A DNA stretch of 64,000 nucleotides from Sphingomonas sp. C3-2 (lineage in GTDB: Bacteria > Pseudomonadota > Alphaproteobacteria > Sphingomonadales > Sphingomonadaceae): the NCBI RefSeq assembly GCF_033025475.1, contig NZ_CP130322.1, positions 1,717,001 to 1,781,000 of the forward strand, in the 5' to 3' direction. The notes below the pieces were generated by a model. That model was not told where the DNA came from. It saw only the letters and a list, made by a program, of their open reading frames with translations, and searched no databases. Within the stretch, counting starts at the first letter, position 1. The number at the start of each line of letters is the position of its first letter. Positions 41,522-50,935 of this stretch are shown here, piece by piece. Position numbers and translations under genes: made by a program.

Positions 41522-42694
41522 TCAGTCGAGCCCGAAATTGAGGCGGCGCGTAATGGTGTAATCCATCACGCCGACGATCAGATAGGCGAGCATCCAGCGC
41601 CCGCGCGTGATGACATTCGCCCGCGCATGGTGGAGTTCGGGCGTGATCCGCTCGCAACTGGCGAGCTGTTGCTCGAAGAAGCGCCGCATCGCATCGGCAA
41701 AGCCCGCATCGTCGATGCGCAGCATCAGTTCCATGTTGAGATAGAGGCTGCGCATGTCGAAATTGGCGGAGCCAATATAGACGACATCATCCACCACGAT
41801 CAGCTTCATATGGAGCAGGCCGGGCAGATATTCATAGACCTCGACATCGCGGCGCAGGAGCAGGCCGTAGAGCAGCCGCGCCGCGCCGACGGTGGCGGCA
41901 TTGTCACTCTGGCTGGCGGTTACCAGCCGCGCCGCGCCGCCTTCGCGCTGCGCGACACGCCCGATCCGCTTGAGCATCGAGCGGCCGGGCGAGAAATAAG
42001 CCTCGACCATGTCGGCGCGGTGCGCGCGTTCGAGATCATGCTTCACCGTGCGCGCCCAGGGATTGAGGCGGGGGCTTGGCCCGCCAAGCAGCCAGCGCAG
42101 CGGGCCGCGCTGCGGCGGCAGCGATTCTTCGAGAATCCGGCGCAGCGCGCGCCAGCCGGGCTTGTCGAGCTGCACCCAGCGACTGAGCCCGTCATAATAG
42201 GTGACAAGCCACGAGACCGCAGGCCCCTGCACCACCAGCCCCAGATCGTGCCAGCGTTCGGCCTCGGGCGGGGCGAAATAATCATTGCCGATATTGAACC
42301 CGCCGATGAGCGCACGGCCATGATCGGCAATCGCAATCTTCTGGTGGTTGCGGAGCAGATAGCGCCGCCCGAAGCGCGGCGCGAAACGAAAGAATCGACA
42401 CCCCGCCGCCTTGAGTATGGCGAAAAACATGTCGGGGGTCCGATTGCTGCCGAACCCGTCGACAATGCACGACACCGTGACGCCGCGATTGAGCGCGTCG
42501 AGCAGTGCATCGCGCACCATGACCCCCGAGGCATCCGCTTCGAAAATATAATAATAGAGGCGCAAGCTGTAGCGCGCGCCCTCGATCAGATCGAGCAAGG
42601 CGCGCAGCCGTTCGGGGCCCTCGACGACAAGCGTGAGCCGATGCCCATCAACCTTCATGGACCCTTCGCCATTTTTGTGGCTTGCCCGCTCCAT
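41522..42694 (-). CDS. clsB: Phospholipase D family protein, ClsB-like cardiolipin synthase
   Basis: 390 residues with two HKD motifs: His117-x-Lys119-x4-Asp124 (NHQKIAIADHG, then GGFNIG) and His295-x-Lys297-x4-Asp302 (LHMKLIVVDD, then GSANFD). No N-terminal membrane helices, as in ClsB rather than ClsA. Likely makes cardiolipin from phosphatidylglycerol with another phospholipid. Start: ATG 42694 with AAGGA 6 nt upstream; ATG 42658 also possible. Convergent with the PmtA-like gene, 6 nt apart. Confidence 0.87.
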   Translation of the reverse strand: MERASHKNGEGSMKVDGHRLTLVVEGPERLRALLDLIEGARYSLRLYYYIFEADASGVMVRDALLDALNRGVTVSCIVDGFGSNRTPDMFFAILKAAGCRFFRFAPRFGRRYLLRNHQKIAIADHGRALIGGFNIGNDYFAPPEAERWHDLGLVVQGPAVSWLVTYYDGLSRWVQLDKPGWRALRRILEESLPPQRGPLRWLLGGPSPRLNPWARTVKHDLERAHRADMVEAYFSPGRSMLKRIGRVAQREGGAARLVTASQSDNAATVGAARLLYGLLLRRDVEVYEYLPGLLHMKLIVVDDVVYIGSANFDMRSLYLNMELMLRIDDAGFADAMRRFFEQQLASCERITPELHHARANVITRGRWMLAYLIVGVMDYTITRRLNFGLD

Positions 42695-42747
42695 CCCCAA
42701 TCCTTGGGTCCTTGGGGCAGGAAGGGCAAGGGAAAAGCGGCATTTCC

Positions 42748-42776
42748 TTGACTCCGGAGCCGCCCATCGCTAGATC
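42748..42776 (+). promoter_or_regulatory. Sigma-70-type promoter candidate for rpoZ
   Basis: TTGACT at 42748-42753, 17-nt spacer, TAGATC at 42771-42776; the rpoZ start lies 45 nt further on. Confidence 0.4.
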
Positions 42777-42820
42777 CCGCCATCTTTCCGATATTCTTTT
42801 TGCTTGCAACTGGAGCGACT

Positions 42821-43165
42821 ATGGCGCGCGTTACCGTCGAAGATTGCGTCGACAAGGTTTCCAACCGGTTTGACCTTGTTCTGTTTGCGGCACAGCGCGC
42901 ACGCCAGATTTCGGGTGGTGCAGACCTGACGCTGGAACGCGACCGCGATAAAAACCCGGTCGTCGCGCTGCGCGAGATCGCCGAGGAAACGATCCGTCCC
43001 GACGATATGTGCGAAGCCGTGATTTCGAACCTGCAGCGCGTCCGCATGGACGATGACGATGTGGCGGATGAAATCGGCTCGATCGCGCAGTCGGCCGAAG
43101 CGCTGCGCCTCACCGCCGCTGCGCCGCCGCGCAACCAGAATGTGGGTGGCGATTACGAGGGCTGA
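42821..43165 (+). CDS. rpoZ: DNA-directed RNA polymerase subunit omega
   Basis: 114 residues: [20 protein letters not shown] and [11 protein letters not shown], with [14 protein letters not shown], are the conserved omega core. Helps assembly of the beta' subunit and, in proteobacteria, contributes to one (p)ppGpp site; the RSH gene follows 1 kb later. ATG at 42821 with GGAG 5 nt before; an in-frame ATG seven codons upstream is not used. Followed by a terminator. Confidence 0.97.
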   Translation: MARVTVEDCVDKVSNRFDLVLFAAQRARQISGGADLTLERDRDKNPVVALREIAEETIRPDDMCEAVISNLQRVRMDDDDVADEIGSIAQSAEALRLTAAAPPRNQNVGGDYEG

Positions 43166-43187
43166 TCCCTCCGGTCATTTCCCATGC

Positions 43188-43215
43188 AAAAAGCCGGGCA
43201 CTGCCCGGCTTTTTT
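43188..43215. terminator. Bidirectional intrinsic terminator after rpoZ and the HxlR gene
   Basis: GCCGGGC-ACT-GCCCGGC, flanked by five A on the left and six T on the right, between the rpoZ stop (43165) and the convergent HxlR stop (43242). Confidence 0.9.
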
Positions 43216-43241
43216 GTGCCTGCTAAACAGGACTTACCAAA

Positions 43242-43745
43242 TCAGGCCGCGCGGTCGGCGCGCGCCGGCTCCTTGGTTTCACCGATCGGGTGCACCTCCT
43301 CCGCATGGAGCCAACACAGATCAGCGTGATCGAGCTCGCGGTCGTCATGGGCGCGGATGCTGATCGAGCGAATCGGTTGCAGGTCGCGCTTGTCGACCAG
43401 CACCGGGGTCGACGGGACACCCGATTCCCAGCGTTCGCCCCATTGCCGGAGCGCGACCATTGCCGGAAGCAGTTCGGCCCCCTTTGCGGTGAGGCGATAT
43501 TCGATCTTGCGGCGATCATGCGGCAAAGGCTGGCGCATCAATATGCCGTGCGCGACCAGCCGGGAAAGCCGGTTGGCGAGGATGTTGCGGGCGATGCCGA
43601 GTTCCGACTGAAATTCCTCGAAATGGCAGACGCGGTTGAACGCCGCACGCAGGATGAGGAACGACCAGCGTTCCCCCATCGCCTCCAGCGCTGCGGGCAG
43701 CCCGCATTCATGCGCGATTTCCTTGAGCGGTTCTCTCAGTCCCAT
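43242..43745 (-). CDS. HxlR family transcriptional regulator
   Basis: 167-residue winged-helix protein: CGLPAALEAMGERWSFLILRAAF, HFEEFQSELGIARNILANRLSRLVAHGILMR and the wing RKIEYRLTAKGAELLPAMVAL are the HxlR core. The conserved N-terminal Cys (here Cys14) is redox-active in some members. The final 50 residues are an extension of no known role. ATG at 43745. The target is unclear; it is divergent from the small secreted protein gene. Confidence 0.92.
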   Translation of the reverse strand: MGLREPLKEIAHECGLPAALEAMGERWSFLILRAAFNRVCHFEEFQSELGIARNILANRLSRLVAHGILMRQPLPHDRRKIEYRLTAKGAELLPAMVALRQWGERWESGVPSTPVLVDKRDLQPIRSISIRAHDDRELDHADLCWLHAEEVHPIGETKEPARADRAA

Positions 43746-43860
43746 TTCGGCAGATTAGCGTAAAAACCAAGCCGTGCAAAACGATATAAGTTTTAGGTTG
43801 CAACTAGAAACTTTACATGATAGCCCGCCGCCAGCAATCCGGCATCAGGAGGCCCAGACC

Positions 43861-44169
43861 ATGCCCCGCTTTTCGATTGTTCTCGCTGCGCTCGCGCTTG
43901 TGGCGCCCGCCTCCGCATTCGCCGCCGAACCGGCCGGCCCCTTTTACAGCGCGACCTTCGCCACGGCGCCGAGCAAGACTTCGCTGATCGTCAACGACCA
44001 TCTGTGGAAATGCGATGAAAATGGTTGCGCCTCCGCCAAACCCGCCAAAAGCCGCCCCGCGGTGATGTGCCAGGGCCTGACCCGCAAGCTGGGGACGATC
44101 ACGGCCTTTCGCGCGGGTTCGGAGAACTTTGACGCCGCAGCACTCGCCAAATGCAACGGCAATGGCTGA
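43861..44169 (+). CDS. Small secreted protein, CC_3452-like
   Basis: 102 residues: signal peptide MPRFSIVLAALALVAPASAFA, then a mature domain with two Cys pairs (LWKCDENGCAS and VMCQGLTRKLG ... LAKCNGNG). The motif order fits the CC_3452-type small exported proteins of Caulobacter and sphingomonads as I remember them; function unknown. ATG at 43861 is preceded by AGGAGG at 8 nt. An earlier in-frame start at 43774 is ignored because it would put residues before the signal peptide. Confidence 0.75.
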   Translation: MPRFSIVLAALALVAPASAFAAEPAGPFYSATFATAPSKTSLIVNDHLWKCDENGCASAKPAKSRPAVMCQGLTRKLGTITAFRAGSENFDAAALAKCNGNG

Positions 44170-44232
44170 TCGATCAGCCTGACCGAAAATATTTCGTTGC
44201 AATGCAGCAGCGCGCGGTCAAAAAATGATCGC

Positions 44233-46326
44233 GTGTTGCGACAATATGAACTTGTAGACCGGGTCCTTTCCTACGATCCTGATGCCGACGAAGCGCTGCT
44301 CAACCGCGCCTATGTGTTTTCCATGCAGCGCCATGGCACACAGAAACGTGCCTCGGGCGACCCCTATTTCAGCCACCCGATCGAGGTGGCGGGGATTCTT
44401 ACCGACCTGAAGCTCGACGACGAGACGATCGCGACCGCGATCCTCCACGACACGATCGAGGATACGCTGACGACCCGCGAGGAGATCGAGAAGATCTTCG
44501 GGGACAATGTGTCCCGGCTGGTCGATGGCGTCACCAAATTGTCGAAGATCGAGGCGCAGACCGAAAGCCAGCGCGCCGCCGAGAACCTGCGCAAATTCCT
44601 GCTCGCCATGTCCGACGACATTCGGGTGCTGCTGGTCAAGCTGGCCGACCGGCTGCACAATATGCGCACGCTCCACTTCATCAAGAATGAGGAGAAGCGC
44701 CGCCGGATCGCCAAGGAAACCATGGATATCTATGCCCCGCTCGCCGAGCGGATTGGCATGTACGAGTTCATGCGCGAGATGCAGACGCTGGCCTTCCAGC
44801 ATCTTGAACCCGAAGCCTATGCCTCGATCACCAAGCGACTGGAACAGCTACAGGGCGATGGCGGCGACCGGATCGCCAAGATCGGTTCGGGGCTGAAGCT
44901 GCTGCTCAGCCGCGCCGGGCTTGAGGTCGAAGTTTCGGGTCGCGAAAAGCACCCCTATTCGATCTGGCGCAAGATGGCCGAGCGCCATATCAGCTTCGAA
45001 CAGCTGTCGGACATCATGGCGTTCCGCGTGATCACCGAGGATACCGACGCCTGCTACCGCGCGCTCGGGATCATCCATCAGCGCTGGCCGATGGTGCCGG
45101 GGCGGTTCAAGGATTTCATCTCGACCCCCAAGCGCAACGGCTACAAATCGCTCCACACGACGATCATCCATGCGGGCGACACGCGGATCGAGGTGCAGAT
45201 TCGTTCGAAGGCGATGCACGCGCAGGCCGAATTCGGGCTGGCGGCGCACTGGGCCTATAAGCAAAAGGGCCAATCCGACGGGCAGGCAGGGTGGATTCGC
45301 GATCTGCTCGAGATTCTCGAAACCGCCGACAATGCCGAGGAACTGCTCGAGCATACGCGCATGGCGATGTATCAGGATCGGATATTCGCCTTCACCCCCA
45401 AGGGCGAGCTGTATCAGCTGCCCAAGGGCGCGACCCCGGTCGACTTCGCCTATGCCGTCCACACCGATCTGGGCGACCAGACGGTGGGCGCCAAGGTCAA
45501 TGGCCGCGTGGTGCCGCTGCGCACCCAGCTGCAAAATGGCGATCAGGTGCAGATCCTGAAATCCAAGGGGCAGGAACCCCAGCCGGGCTGGCTGAACTAT
45601 GCCGTCACCGGCAAGGCGCGCGCCGCCATTCGGCGTTATGTGCGCCAGAAGGAGCGCGAGGAAACGATCGCGCTGGGCCGCAAAATCTATGACGAGATCG
45701 CGCTGCGCCTGCCCGCGCAGCTGGGCACCGAGGCGCTGGGCAACGCGCTGAAGCGCCTGCGCATCGCCGATGAGGCGACATTGATGGAATCGATCGCGCG
45801 CCAGCGGATCTCGGATACCGAGCTGATGGAAGCGCTGATGCCCGGTTCCACCGGCGGCGATGTCGCGGGCGCGCATGCACCGGCGCAACGCGAGGCGATT
45901 TCGATCAAGGGGCTGACGCCGGGCGTGGCGTTCAACCTCGCCGAATGCTGCCACCCGGTGCGCGGCGACCGCATTGTCGGCCTGCGCCGGCCCAATGAGG
46001 GGATCGAGGTCCACACCATCGACTGCGAAACGCTGTCCGACGGCGGCGCCGATGCCGACTGGATCGATCTGGCCTGGGGCGGCAAGGCCGATTCGAGCAC
46101 CGCGCGGCTCAACATCGTCGTCAAAAACGAGCCCGGCGCGCTCGCGGTGATGGCGGGCATATTCGGGACACACAAGGCGAACATCCTCAACCTCAGGCTG
46201 GAAAACCGGGATTCGAGCTTCCACAGCTTCATGGTCGATCTCGAGGTGAAGGACGTGCATCACCTGATGCGCATCCTCGCGGCGCTGCGCGCGGCGGACG
46301 CGGTGAGCCGGGCCGAGCGGGTCTGA
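44233..46326 (+). CDS. rsh: Bifunctional (p)ppGpp synthetase/hydrolase (RSH)
   Basis: 697 residues with the full Rel/Spo set: HD hydrolase domain with His34 and the His72-Asp73 pair (AILHDTIED), a synthetase domain with RFKDFISTPKRNGYKSLHTT, TGS (FTPKGELYQLPKGATPVDFAY), a helical domain and a C-terminal ACT domain (VKNEPGALAVMAGIFG). RFKD in the synthetase marks the bifunctional rather than the RelA-only type. It appears to be the sole stringent-response enzyme here. GTG at 44233 begins MLRQYELVDRVL; the in-frame start at 44197 adds 12 residues. Ribosome site is weak. Confidence 0.95.
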   Translation: MLRQYELVDRVLSYDPDADEALLNRAYVFSMQRHGTQKRASGDPYFSHPIEVAGILTDLKLDDETIATAILHDTIEDTLTTREEIEKIFGDNVSRLVDGVTKLSKIEAQTESQRAAENLRKFLLAMSDDIRVLLVKLADRLHNMRTLHFIKNEEKRRRIAKETMDIYAPLAERIGMYEFMREMQTLAFQHLEPEAYASITKRLEQLQGDGGDRIAKIGSGLKLLLSRAGLEVEVSGREKHPYSIWRKMAERHISFEQLSDIMAFRVITEDTDACYRALGIIHQRWPMVPGRFKDFISTPKRNGYKSLHTTIIHAGDTRIEVQIRSKAMHAQAEFGLAAHWAYKQKGQSDGQAGWIRDLLEILETADNAEELLEHTRMAMYQDRIFAFTPKGELYQLPKGATPVDFAYAVHTDLGDQTVGAKVNGRVVPLRTQLQNGDQVQILKSKGQEPQPGWLNYAVTGKARAAIRRYVRQKEREETIALGRKIYDEIALRLPAQLGTEALGNALKRLRIADEATLMESIARQRISDTELMEALMPGSTGGDVAGAHAPAQREAISIKGLTPGVAFNLAECCHPVRGDRIVGLRRPNEGIEVHTIDCETLSDGGADADWIDLAWGGKADSSTARLNIVVKNEPGALAVMAGIFGTHKANILNLRLENRDSSFHSFMVDLEVKDVHHLMRILAALRAADAVSRAERV

Positions 46327-46373
46327 CGCGAAACCGGTTTCAATTGTAATCAGTTGAACGGTAAAAGGGGGGC

Positions 46374-47183
46374 ATGACCGATGCCCCCGCCCCCGCCGCC
46401 GACATGACCTATGCGCGCTATCTCGCGCTCGACACCCTCTTGGATGCGCAGCATCCGGTGTCGGACCGGCATGACGAGCTGTTGTTCATCATCATCCACC
46501 AGACCAAGGAATTGTGGCTGAAGCAGATGATCGCCGAGCTGAAGCTCGCGGTCGGGCAGATTCGCGACGATGCGCTGGTGCCCGCCTATAAGGGGCTGGC
46601 GCGGGTTTCGCGGATTCAGGCGGTGATGACGCTGAGTTGGGACGTGCTCGCAACGATGACGCCCAGCGATTACAGCCGCTTTCGCCATGTGCTGGGGACG
46701 AGCTCGGGATTCCAGTCGGATCAGTTCCGCACCGTCGAATATCTGCTGGGGTTGAAGGACGCAGCCTTTCTGCGCTTTCAGGAGGATCGCCCCGAAGCGC
46801 AGGCCGCGATGCGCGCCGCGCTGGAAGCGCCCAGCCTGTGGGACGAGGCCAACCGCGCGCTCGCGCGTGCAGGCTTCGCCCTGCCCGATCATGTGCTTTC
46901 GCGCGATTGGGCCAGCGCCTATGCGCCCGACCCGGCGGTGGAGGCCGCGTGGACCGAGGTCTACCGCGACACCGAACGCTGGTGGCCGCTTTACCAACTG
47001 GCCGAAAAGCTCGTCGACCTCGACGATGCGCTCGCGACCTGGCGGCACAAGCACGCGCAGACGGTGGAGCGCGTGATTGGGTTCAAGCGCGGCACCGGCG
47101 GCACGGCGGGGGTATCCTATCTCCAGTCGACCATCGCCAAGCGCGCCTTTCCCGAATTGTGGACGCTCAGAACCCAGCTATGA
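46374..47183 (+). CDS. kynA: Tryptophan 2,3-dioxygenase
   Basis: Heme enzyme opening the indole ring of tryptophan to N-formylkynurenine. 269 residues: TYARYLALDTLLDAQHPVSD, HDELLFIIIHQTKELWLKQM (substrate-site His), and the axial heme His227 in HAQTVERVIG, followed by GTGGTAGVSYLQST. Length and motifs match bacterial KynA. Overlaps the next gene by ATGA, forming a kynurenine-pathway pair. Confidence 0.95.
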   Translation: MTDAPAPAADMTYARYLALDTLLDAQHPVSDRHDELLFIIIHQTKELWLKQMIAELKLAVGQIRDDALVPAYKGLARVSRIQAVMTLSWDVLATMTPSDYSRFRHVLGTSSGFQSDQFRTVEYLLGLKDAAFLRFQEDRPEAQAAMRAALEAPSLWDEANRALARAGFALPDHVLSRDWASAYAPDPAVEAAWTEVYRDTERWWPLYQLAEKLVDLDDALATWRHKHAQTVERVIGFKRGTGGTAGVSYLQSTIAKRAFPELWTLRTQL

Positions 47184-48343
47184 GCCACAAGCGCCTCTTC
47201 ACCCACGCTCTCGCCGCGCAACGGGCCGCAGGCCGGCTGCATTTCGCGGCACATTCACACCATTTATGGCCCGATGCCGCGCGCGCCGGGCAGATCGCGT
47301 GCTGGGAAGACGGCGCAGGGCTGGCCGACCATAAATGGGCCAGGGTGATGGGCGAGGTCTGGCCGGCGGCACAGGCGGAGATCGCGCAGGAACTGCGCCT
47401 GCCCGATCCGGAAAGCATCGTCTTTGCCACCAACACGCATGATTTGCTCATCCGCCTGCTCTCGGCGCGGTCCGAGCGGCCGGTGCGAGTGCTCGCCAGC
47501 GACAGCGAGTTTCACAGTTTTCGCCGTCAGGCCGCGCGCTGGGTGGAAAGCGGGCGGATCATATTGGACACCGTGGCGCTGGAGCCGTTCGACAGTTTCG
47601 ACGCGCGTTTCGTGGCCCGGGCGCGCGAGACACAGCCCGATCTGGTGTTCGTCAGCCAGGTTTTCTTCAACAATGGCCATGTCTTCCGCGAGATCGCCGC
47701 GCTTGCCGAACTGGCGCGCGCCGAGGGCTGCTGGGTCGTCATCGACGGCTATCACGGCTTCATGGCGATCGAGACCGATCTGTGCGCGGTGGCGGACCGC
47801 ATCTTCTATCTCGCGGGCGGCTATAAATATGCGATGGCGGGCGAAGGCATGGGGTTCATGCACTGCCCGCCGGGCTTTGGGCCGCGCCCCCAAATCACCG
47901 GCTGGTATGCCGCGTTCGACGATCTGGGCGCGGCGCCGGGGACAATCGGCTATGCCCCCGACGCGCGCCGCTTTCTGGGCGCGACCTTCGATCCATCGGC
48001 GCTCTACCGATTCCGCGCGGTGCGGGACGTGCTGCGCGCAGAAGCGCTGTCAACGGCGCGGATCGCCGCGCATGTCAACGCGCTGCAACGGCGGCTTGTG
48101 GCGGCGCGCGGCGCGACGCCGCTTGGCGCCATGACGCTGCTCAACCCGCCGGGAAAGGATGACAATCACGCCCGCTTCCTCGCCTTTCGCGGACCGCAGG
48201 CACAGGCACTAACCGCCGCGATCGACCAGGCCGGGGTGACGGTGGATTGCCGCAGCGATGTGCTGCGCATCGGCATCGGGCTGTATCACGATGCGGCCGA
48301 TGTCGACGCGCTGGTGGAACGGTCGTCCCGAATCACGGTCTGA
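47180..48343 (+). CDS. Class V PLP-dependent enzyme, probable kynureninase-like
   Basis: 387 residues of the aspartate-aminotransferase fold, class V. PLP residues are D189 (VIDGYHG) and the Schiff-base lysine K216 (LAGGYKYAMAGEG). The lysine loop differs from the HKY/HKW-type loop usual in KynU, and the protein is shorter than most kynureninases. Coupling to kynA (ATGA) suggests it acts on kynurenine or a derivative, giving anthranilate and alanine. No kynB formamidase is in the window. Cysteine desulfurase-like activity is a less likely alternative. Confidence 0.75.
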   Translation: MSHKRLFTHALAAQRAAGRLHFAAHSHHLWPDAARAGQIACWEDGAGLADHKWARVMGEVWPAAQAEIAQELRLPDPESIVFATNTHDLLIRLLSARSERPVRVLASDSEFHSFRRQAARWVESGRIILDTVALEPFDSFDARFVARARETQPDLVFVSQVFFNNGHVFREIAALAELARAEGCWVVIDGYHGFMAIETDLCAVADRIFYLAGGYKYAMAGEGMGFMHCPPGFGPRPQITGWYAAFDDLGAAPGTIGYAPDARRFLGATFDPSALYRFRAVRDVLRAEALSTARIAAHVNALQRRLVAARGATPLGAMTLLNPPGKDDNHARFLAFRGPQAQALTAAIDQAGVTVDCRSDVLRIGIGLYHDAADVDALVERSSRITV

Positions 48344-48494
48344 GCGCCCCCATTGATTCTTGACTGGCTCTCGGCGCATTGCCGGGCGCCTCCCCTGTCG
48401 ATAGAGAACATCGTCATATATGGGGCATGGATCGGTTAGGATCGTCCTTGGCAATCGAGCGGAGCGGGATCGCAAACTCCATCAACCCTCATGG

Positions 48495-48522
48495 TTGGCT
48501 TGGACTCAAGATGGTGTATTAA
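48495..48522 (+). promoter_or_regulatory. Promoter candidate at the start of the polysaccharide locus
   Basis: TTGGCT at 48495-48500, 16-nt spacer, TATTAA at 48517-48522 (part of TATTAAT). It lies in the 215-nt gap before the first locus gene, where base composition turns more AT-rich; I see nothing else in that gap. Confidence 0.35.
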
Positions 48523-48558
48523 TGCCCATAATTCAGCTAAAATTGGGATCATAATTTG

Positions 48559-49968
48559 GTGAAGAAAACATTGCTTGAGCGAAGCGCCACTGCCTTTGCC
48601 CAAGGTGGCACCCTGATATTCCTGCTATGTTGTTTTCTTCTGGGCGGCTCATCACGAGCTGACCAACCAGCACAGATTGGCATCCGAACGATCGCCATTG
48701 CGATGATCGCTATCGCCCTGTTTTTTATTAAAAAAAATGAACTTAACAGAGTTCGTACACCCTTACTGTTCCTCGGCGCACTACTCAGTCTTATGCTCCT
48801 GCAGATTGTCCCTTTGCCACCGCAAATCTGGCATAACCTGCCCGGCCGAGAGATAGCGGTACAAGGCTCCGCCCTTACCGGATTGATGGACATTTGGCGC
48901 CCACTCAGCTTTGAGCCCCACGCCACACTGAATAGTTTGCTTGCCACCCTCCCGGGCTTTGGGGTGATTTTGTTACTCGCGATGATGCGGAGCTACGACC
49001 TCTATAAAGTGGTCATCTTGCTGGTACTCCTCATGTTGCTGAGCGGCGCGCTAGGCCTCATCCAGGCTTCCAGTGGACAACTTTACTTTTATGGCGCGGC
49101 AAATCGCGGGGGAGCAGTCGGCTTCTTCGCCAACCGCAACCATCAGGCCGCAATGCTCACGTGCCTAATTCCCATGCTGGCGCTCCTTGTACCCTATTTC
49201 AGCGATCGGATTCCCATCGGACTACGGGTTGCGATTGCCAGTGTTCTGAGCCTTTTTATCATCCCTCTCGTGCTGGTCACTGGCTCACGCACCGGAATTT
49301 TACTGCTCGTTGTAGGGTGCGCAGGAGGCCTCCTGCTGGTTCGGAAATCTGGCATCAACATGCGCGCCGCTTTTGGTCCGCCTAGTTCCTGGCTGCGCAG
49401 GCTTATGCGCGCCGCTCCACTTGCCTTAAGCATTGGCCTAGCTGCTCTAGTCGTCACACTCATGGTCTCTGGACGAGCGATCGCAATTAACCGGTTGTTC
49501 GATCAAGATGTCGAGGCCGATGATCGTCTACAACTTTTCACCACGATGATCGACATGGCACGGGCGCACTTCCCGTTCGGCACAGGGTTCGGCACCTTCC
49601 CGACCATGTTCAAAATTGTCGAGCCGGATTGGTATGTGCGCGCGCCTTACTTCAATCACGCCCACAACGATCTGCTAGAGATCATAATAGAAGGAGGCAT
49701 CCTGAGCTTAGCTCTGATGCTTGCCTTCATTGCCTGGTGGAGCATTATCTCCCTTCGCCTGTGGCGTAGCGATTCATCCTCAGATCGGAAGATTGCCCTA
49801 GGTCGCCTCGGCAGCATTATTACCTTGATATTTACCCTTGCGAGCGTTGTAGACTATCCCTTGCGAACCCCCATCGGCCAGGTACTATTCCTTTTTGCTA
49901 TGGTCTTGATGGCGCGAGCAACTGAGAAGAGCCCGGACATGAGGTTGCTGGAATCGGACCGAGAATGA
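48559..49968 (+). CDS. O-antigen ligase/polymerase family protein (Wzy_C)
   Basis: 469 residues with about 11 hydrophobic helices and a large periplasmic loop. FPFGTGFGTFPTMF and YFNHAHNDLLEIIIEGG in the last third are the Wzy_C signature (HAHN-x2-L-x3-E-x-G). Polymerises or transfers lipid-linked repeat units at the periplasmic face; as the first gene of a Wza/Wzc locus, polymerase is more likely than ligase. The start is GTG 48559 or the adjoining TTG 48556. Codon use is less GC-rich than in the preceding genes. 245 nt without a supported feature follow. Confidence 0.85.
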   Translation: MKKTLLERSATAFAQGGTLIFLLCCFLLGGSSRADQPAQIGIRTIAIAMIAIALFFIKKNELNRVRTPLLFLGALLSLMLLQIVPLPPQIWHNLPGREIAVQGSALTGLMDIWRPLSFEPHATLNSLLATLPGFGVILLLAMMRSYDLYKVVILLVLLMLLSGALGLIQASSGQLYFYGAANRGGAVGFFANRNHQAAMLTCLIPMLALLVPYFSDRIPIGLRVAIASVLSLFIIPLVLVTGSRTGILLLVVGCAGGLLLVRKSGINMRAAFGPPSSWLRRLMRAAPLALSIGLAALVVTLMVSGRAIAINRLFDQDVEADDRLQLFTTMIDMARAHFPFGTGFGTFPTMFKIVEPDWYVRAPYFNHAHNDLLEIIIEGGILSLALMLAFIAWWSIISLRLWRSDSSSDRKIALGRLGSIITLIFTLASVVDYPLRTPIGQVLFLFAMVLMARATEKSPDMRLLESDRE

Positions 49969-50213
49969 CGCGCCCGCCCGTAATGCAGCAGCAGATTGCA
50001 CGGCACCTGCAACGTGCTGAATGAAGACCCCCGGATGATGCTGGGAGGCGTTTCACAGCGAACGCAATTTGATCGTTTTAGTAAATGAACTCTCCTGGCC
50101 TCATGGGTATGTCGGTGGACGCGCCCGTGATGATCGGCTAGGGAAAAATGCCCTTTCGACGTCATCGCAAGGGATAGAAGCCAATTGTCAGCCAATAACC
50201 CAAGAGGCATCTG

Positions 50214-50921
50214 GTGCGTTTTGTATGGATCGTGGCCCTAGTAGGCGCACTTTGTGTAAGTGGATGCGGAGGAAAACCGCGCCTTGAGGCCGGACCTGGC
50301 CTCGCGGTTGCCGAAACAGGCCAACTCCCGGAGCCTAGACGTGAAGACCTCACGACCGCGGACCGCCCCTATCTCATCGGCCCATTCGACAAGCTGCAAA
50401 TCAGCGTCTTCGGTGTCGAAGACATGGAGCAGAAGATCCAAGCCGACGCCAGCGGTCGCATCTCTTTTCCGCTGGCAGGCGTGATCGAGGCTGCCGGAAG
50501 AACCCCTGGAGAACTCGCAACTGCCATTGCAACCCGCCTCCGCCCCTATGTGCGAGATCCGCAAGTTACGGTTAACTTGGAAGAAACCGTCAGCCAGGTC
50601 ATCACGGTCGAAGGCGAAGTCAAGACGCCTGGCCAATATCCCGTGGTGGGTCGCATGACCCTGCTGCGCGCTATCGCGCGAGCAGAAGGGACGAGCGAGT
50701 TTGCTCGCCTGCGCGAAGTGGTGATTTTCAGGACCGTGGGAAATCAACGCTATGCAGGATTGTATGATCTGAAGGCTATTCGCCAAGGCGCCTATGAAGA
50801 TCCGGAAGTTTTTGCCAATGATGTGGTAATAGTGGGGACTTCAGAAACGCGCCGCATCTTCAAGGATGTGCTCGCCGTATCGCCGGCGATCCTCGCGCCG
50901 CTGATCTACCTGATCCGCTAA
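50214..50921 (+). CDS. Polysaccharide export lipoprotein, Wza-like
   Basis: 235 residues: lipoprotein signal peptide with lipobox VSGC (Cys18), then the polysaccharide-export domain (YLIGPFDKLQISVFGVEDM, GRISFPLAGVIEAAGRTPGEL, DPQVTVNLEE) and an SLBB beta-grasp domain (VITVEGEVKTPGQYPV, TLLRAIARAEGTSE). The C-terminal IFKDVLAVSPAILAPLIYLIR is hydrophobic, like the outer-membrane helix of Wza. Forms the export channel with Wzc. GTG at 50214 with AGAGG upstream. Confidence 0.92.
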   Translation: MRFVWIVALVGALCVSGCGGKPRLEAGPGLAVAETGQLPEPRREDLTTADRPYLIGPFDKLQISVFGVEDMEQKIQADASGRISFPLAGVIEAAGRTPGELATAIATRLRPYVRDPQVTVNLEETVSQVITVEGEVKTPGQYPVVGRMTLLRAIARAEGTSEFARLREVVIFRTVGNQRYAGLYDLKAIRQGAYEDPEVFANDVVIVGTSETRRIFKDVLAVSPAILAPLIYLIR

Positions 50922-50935
50922 TATACGAGAAATTA

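Noticed and set aside
44848-46263. 471-codon open frame antisense to the RSH gene
   Set aside because: Shadow frame; the plus strand encodes all expected HD, synthetase, TGS and ACT motifs.
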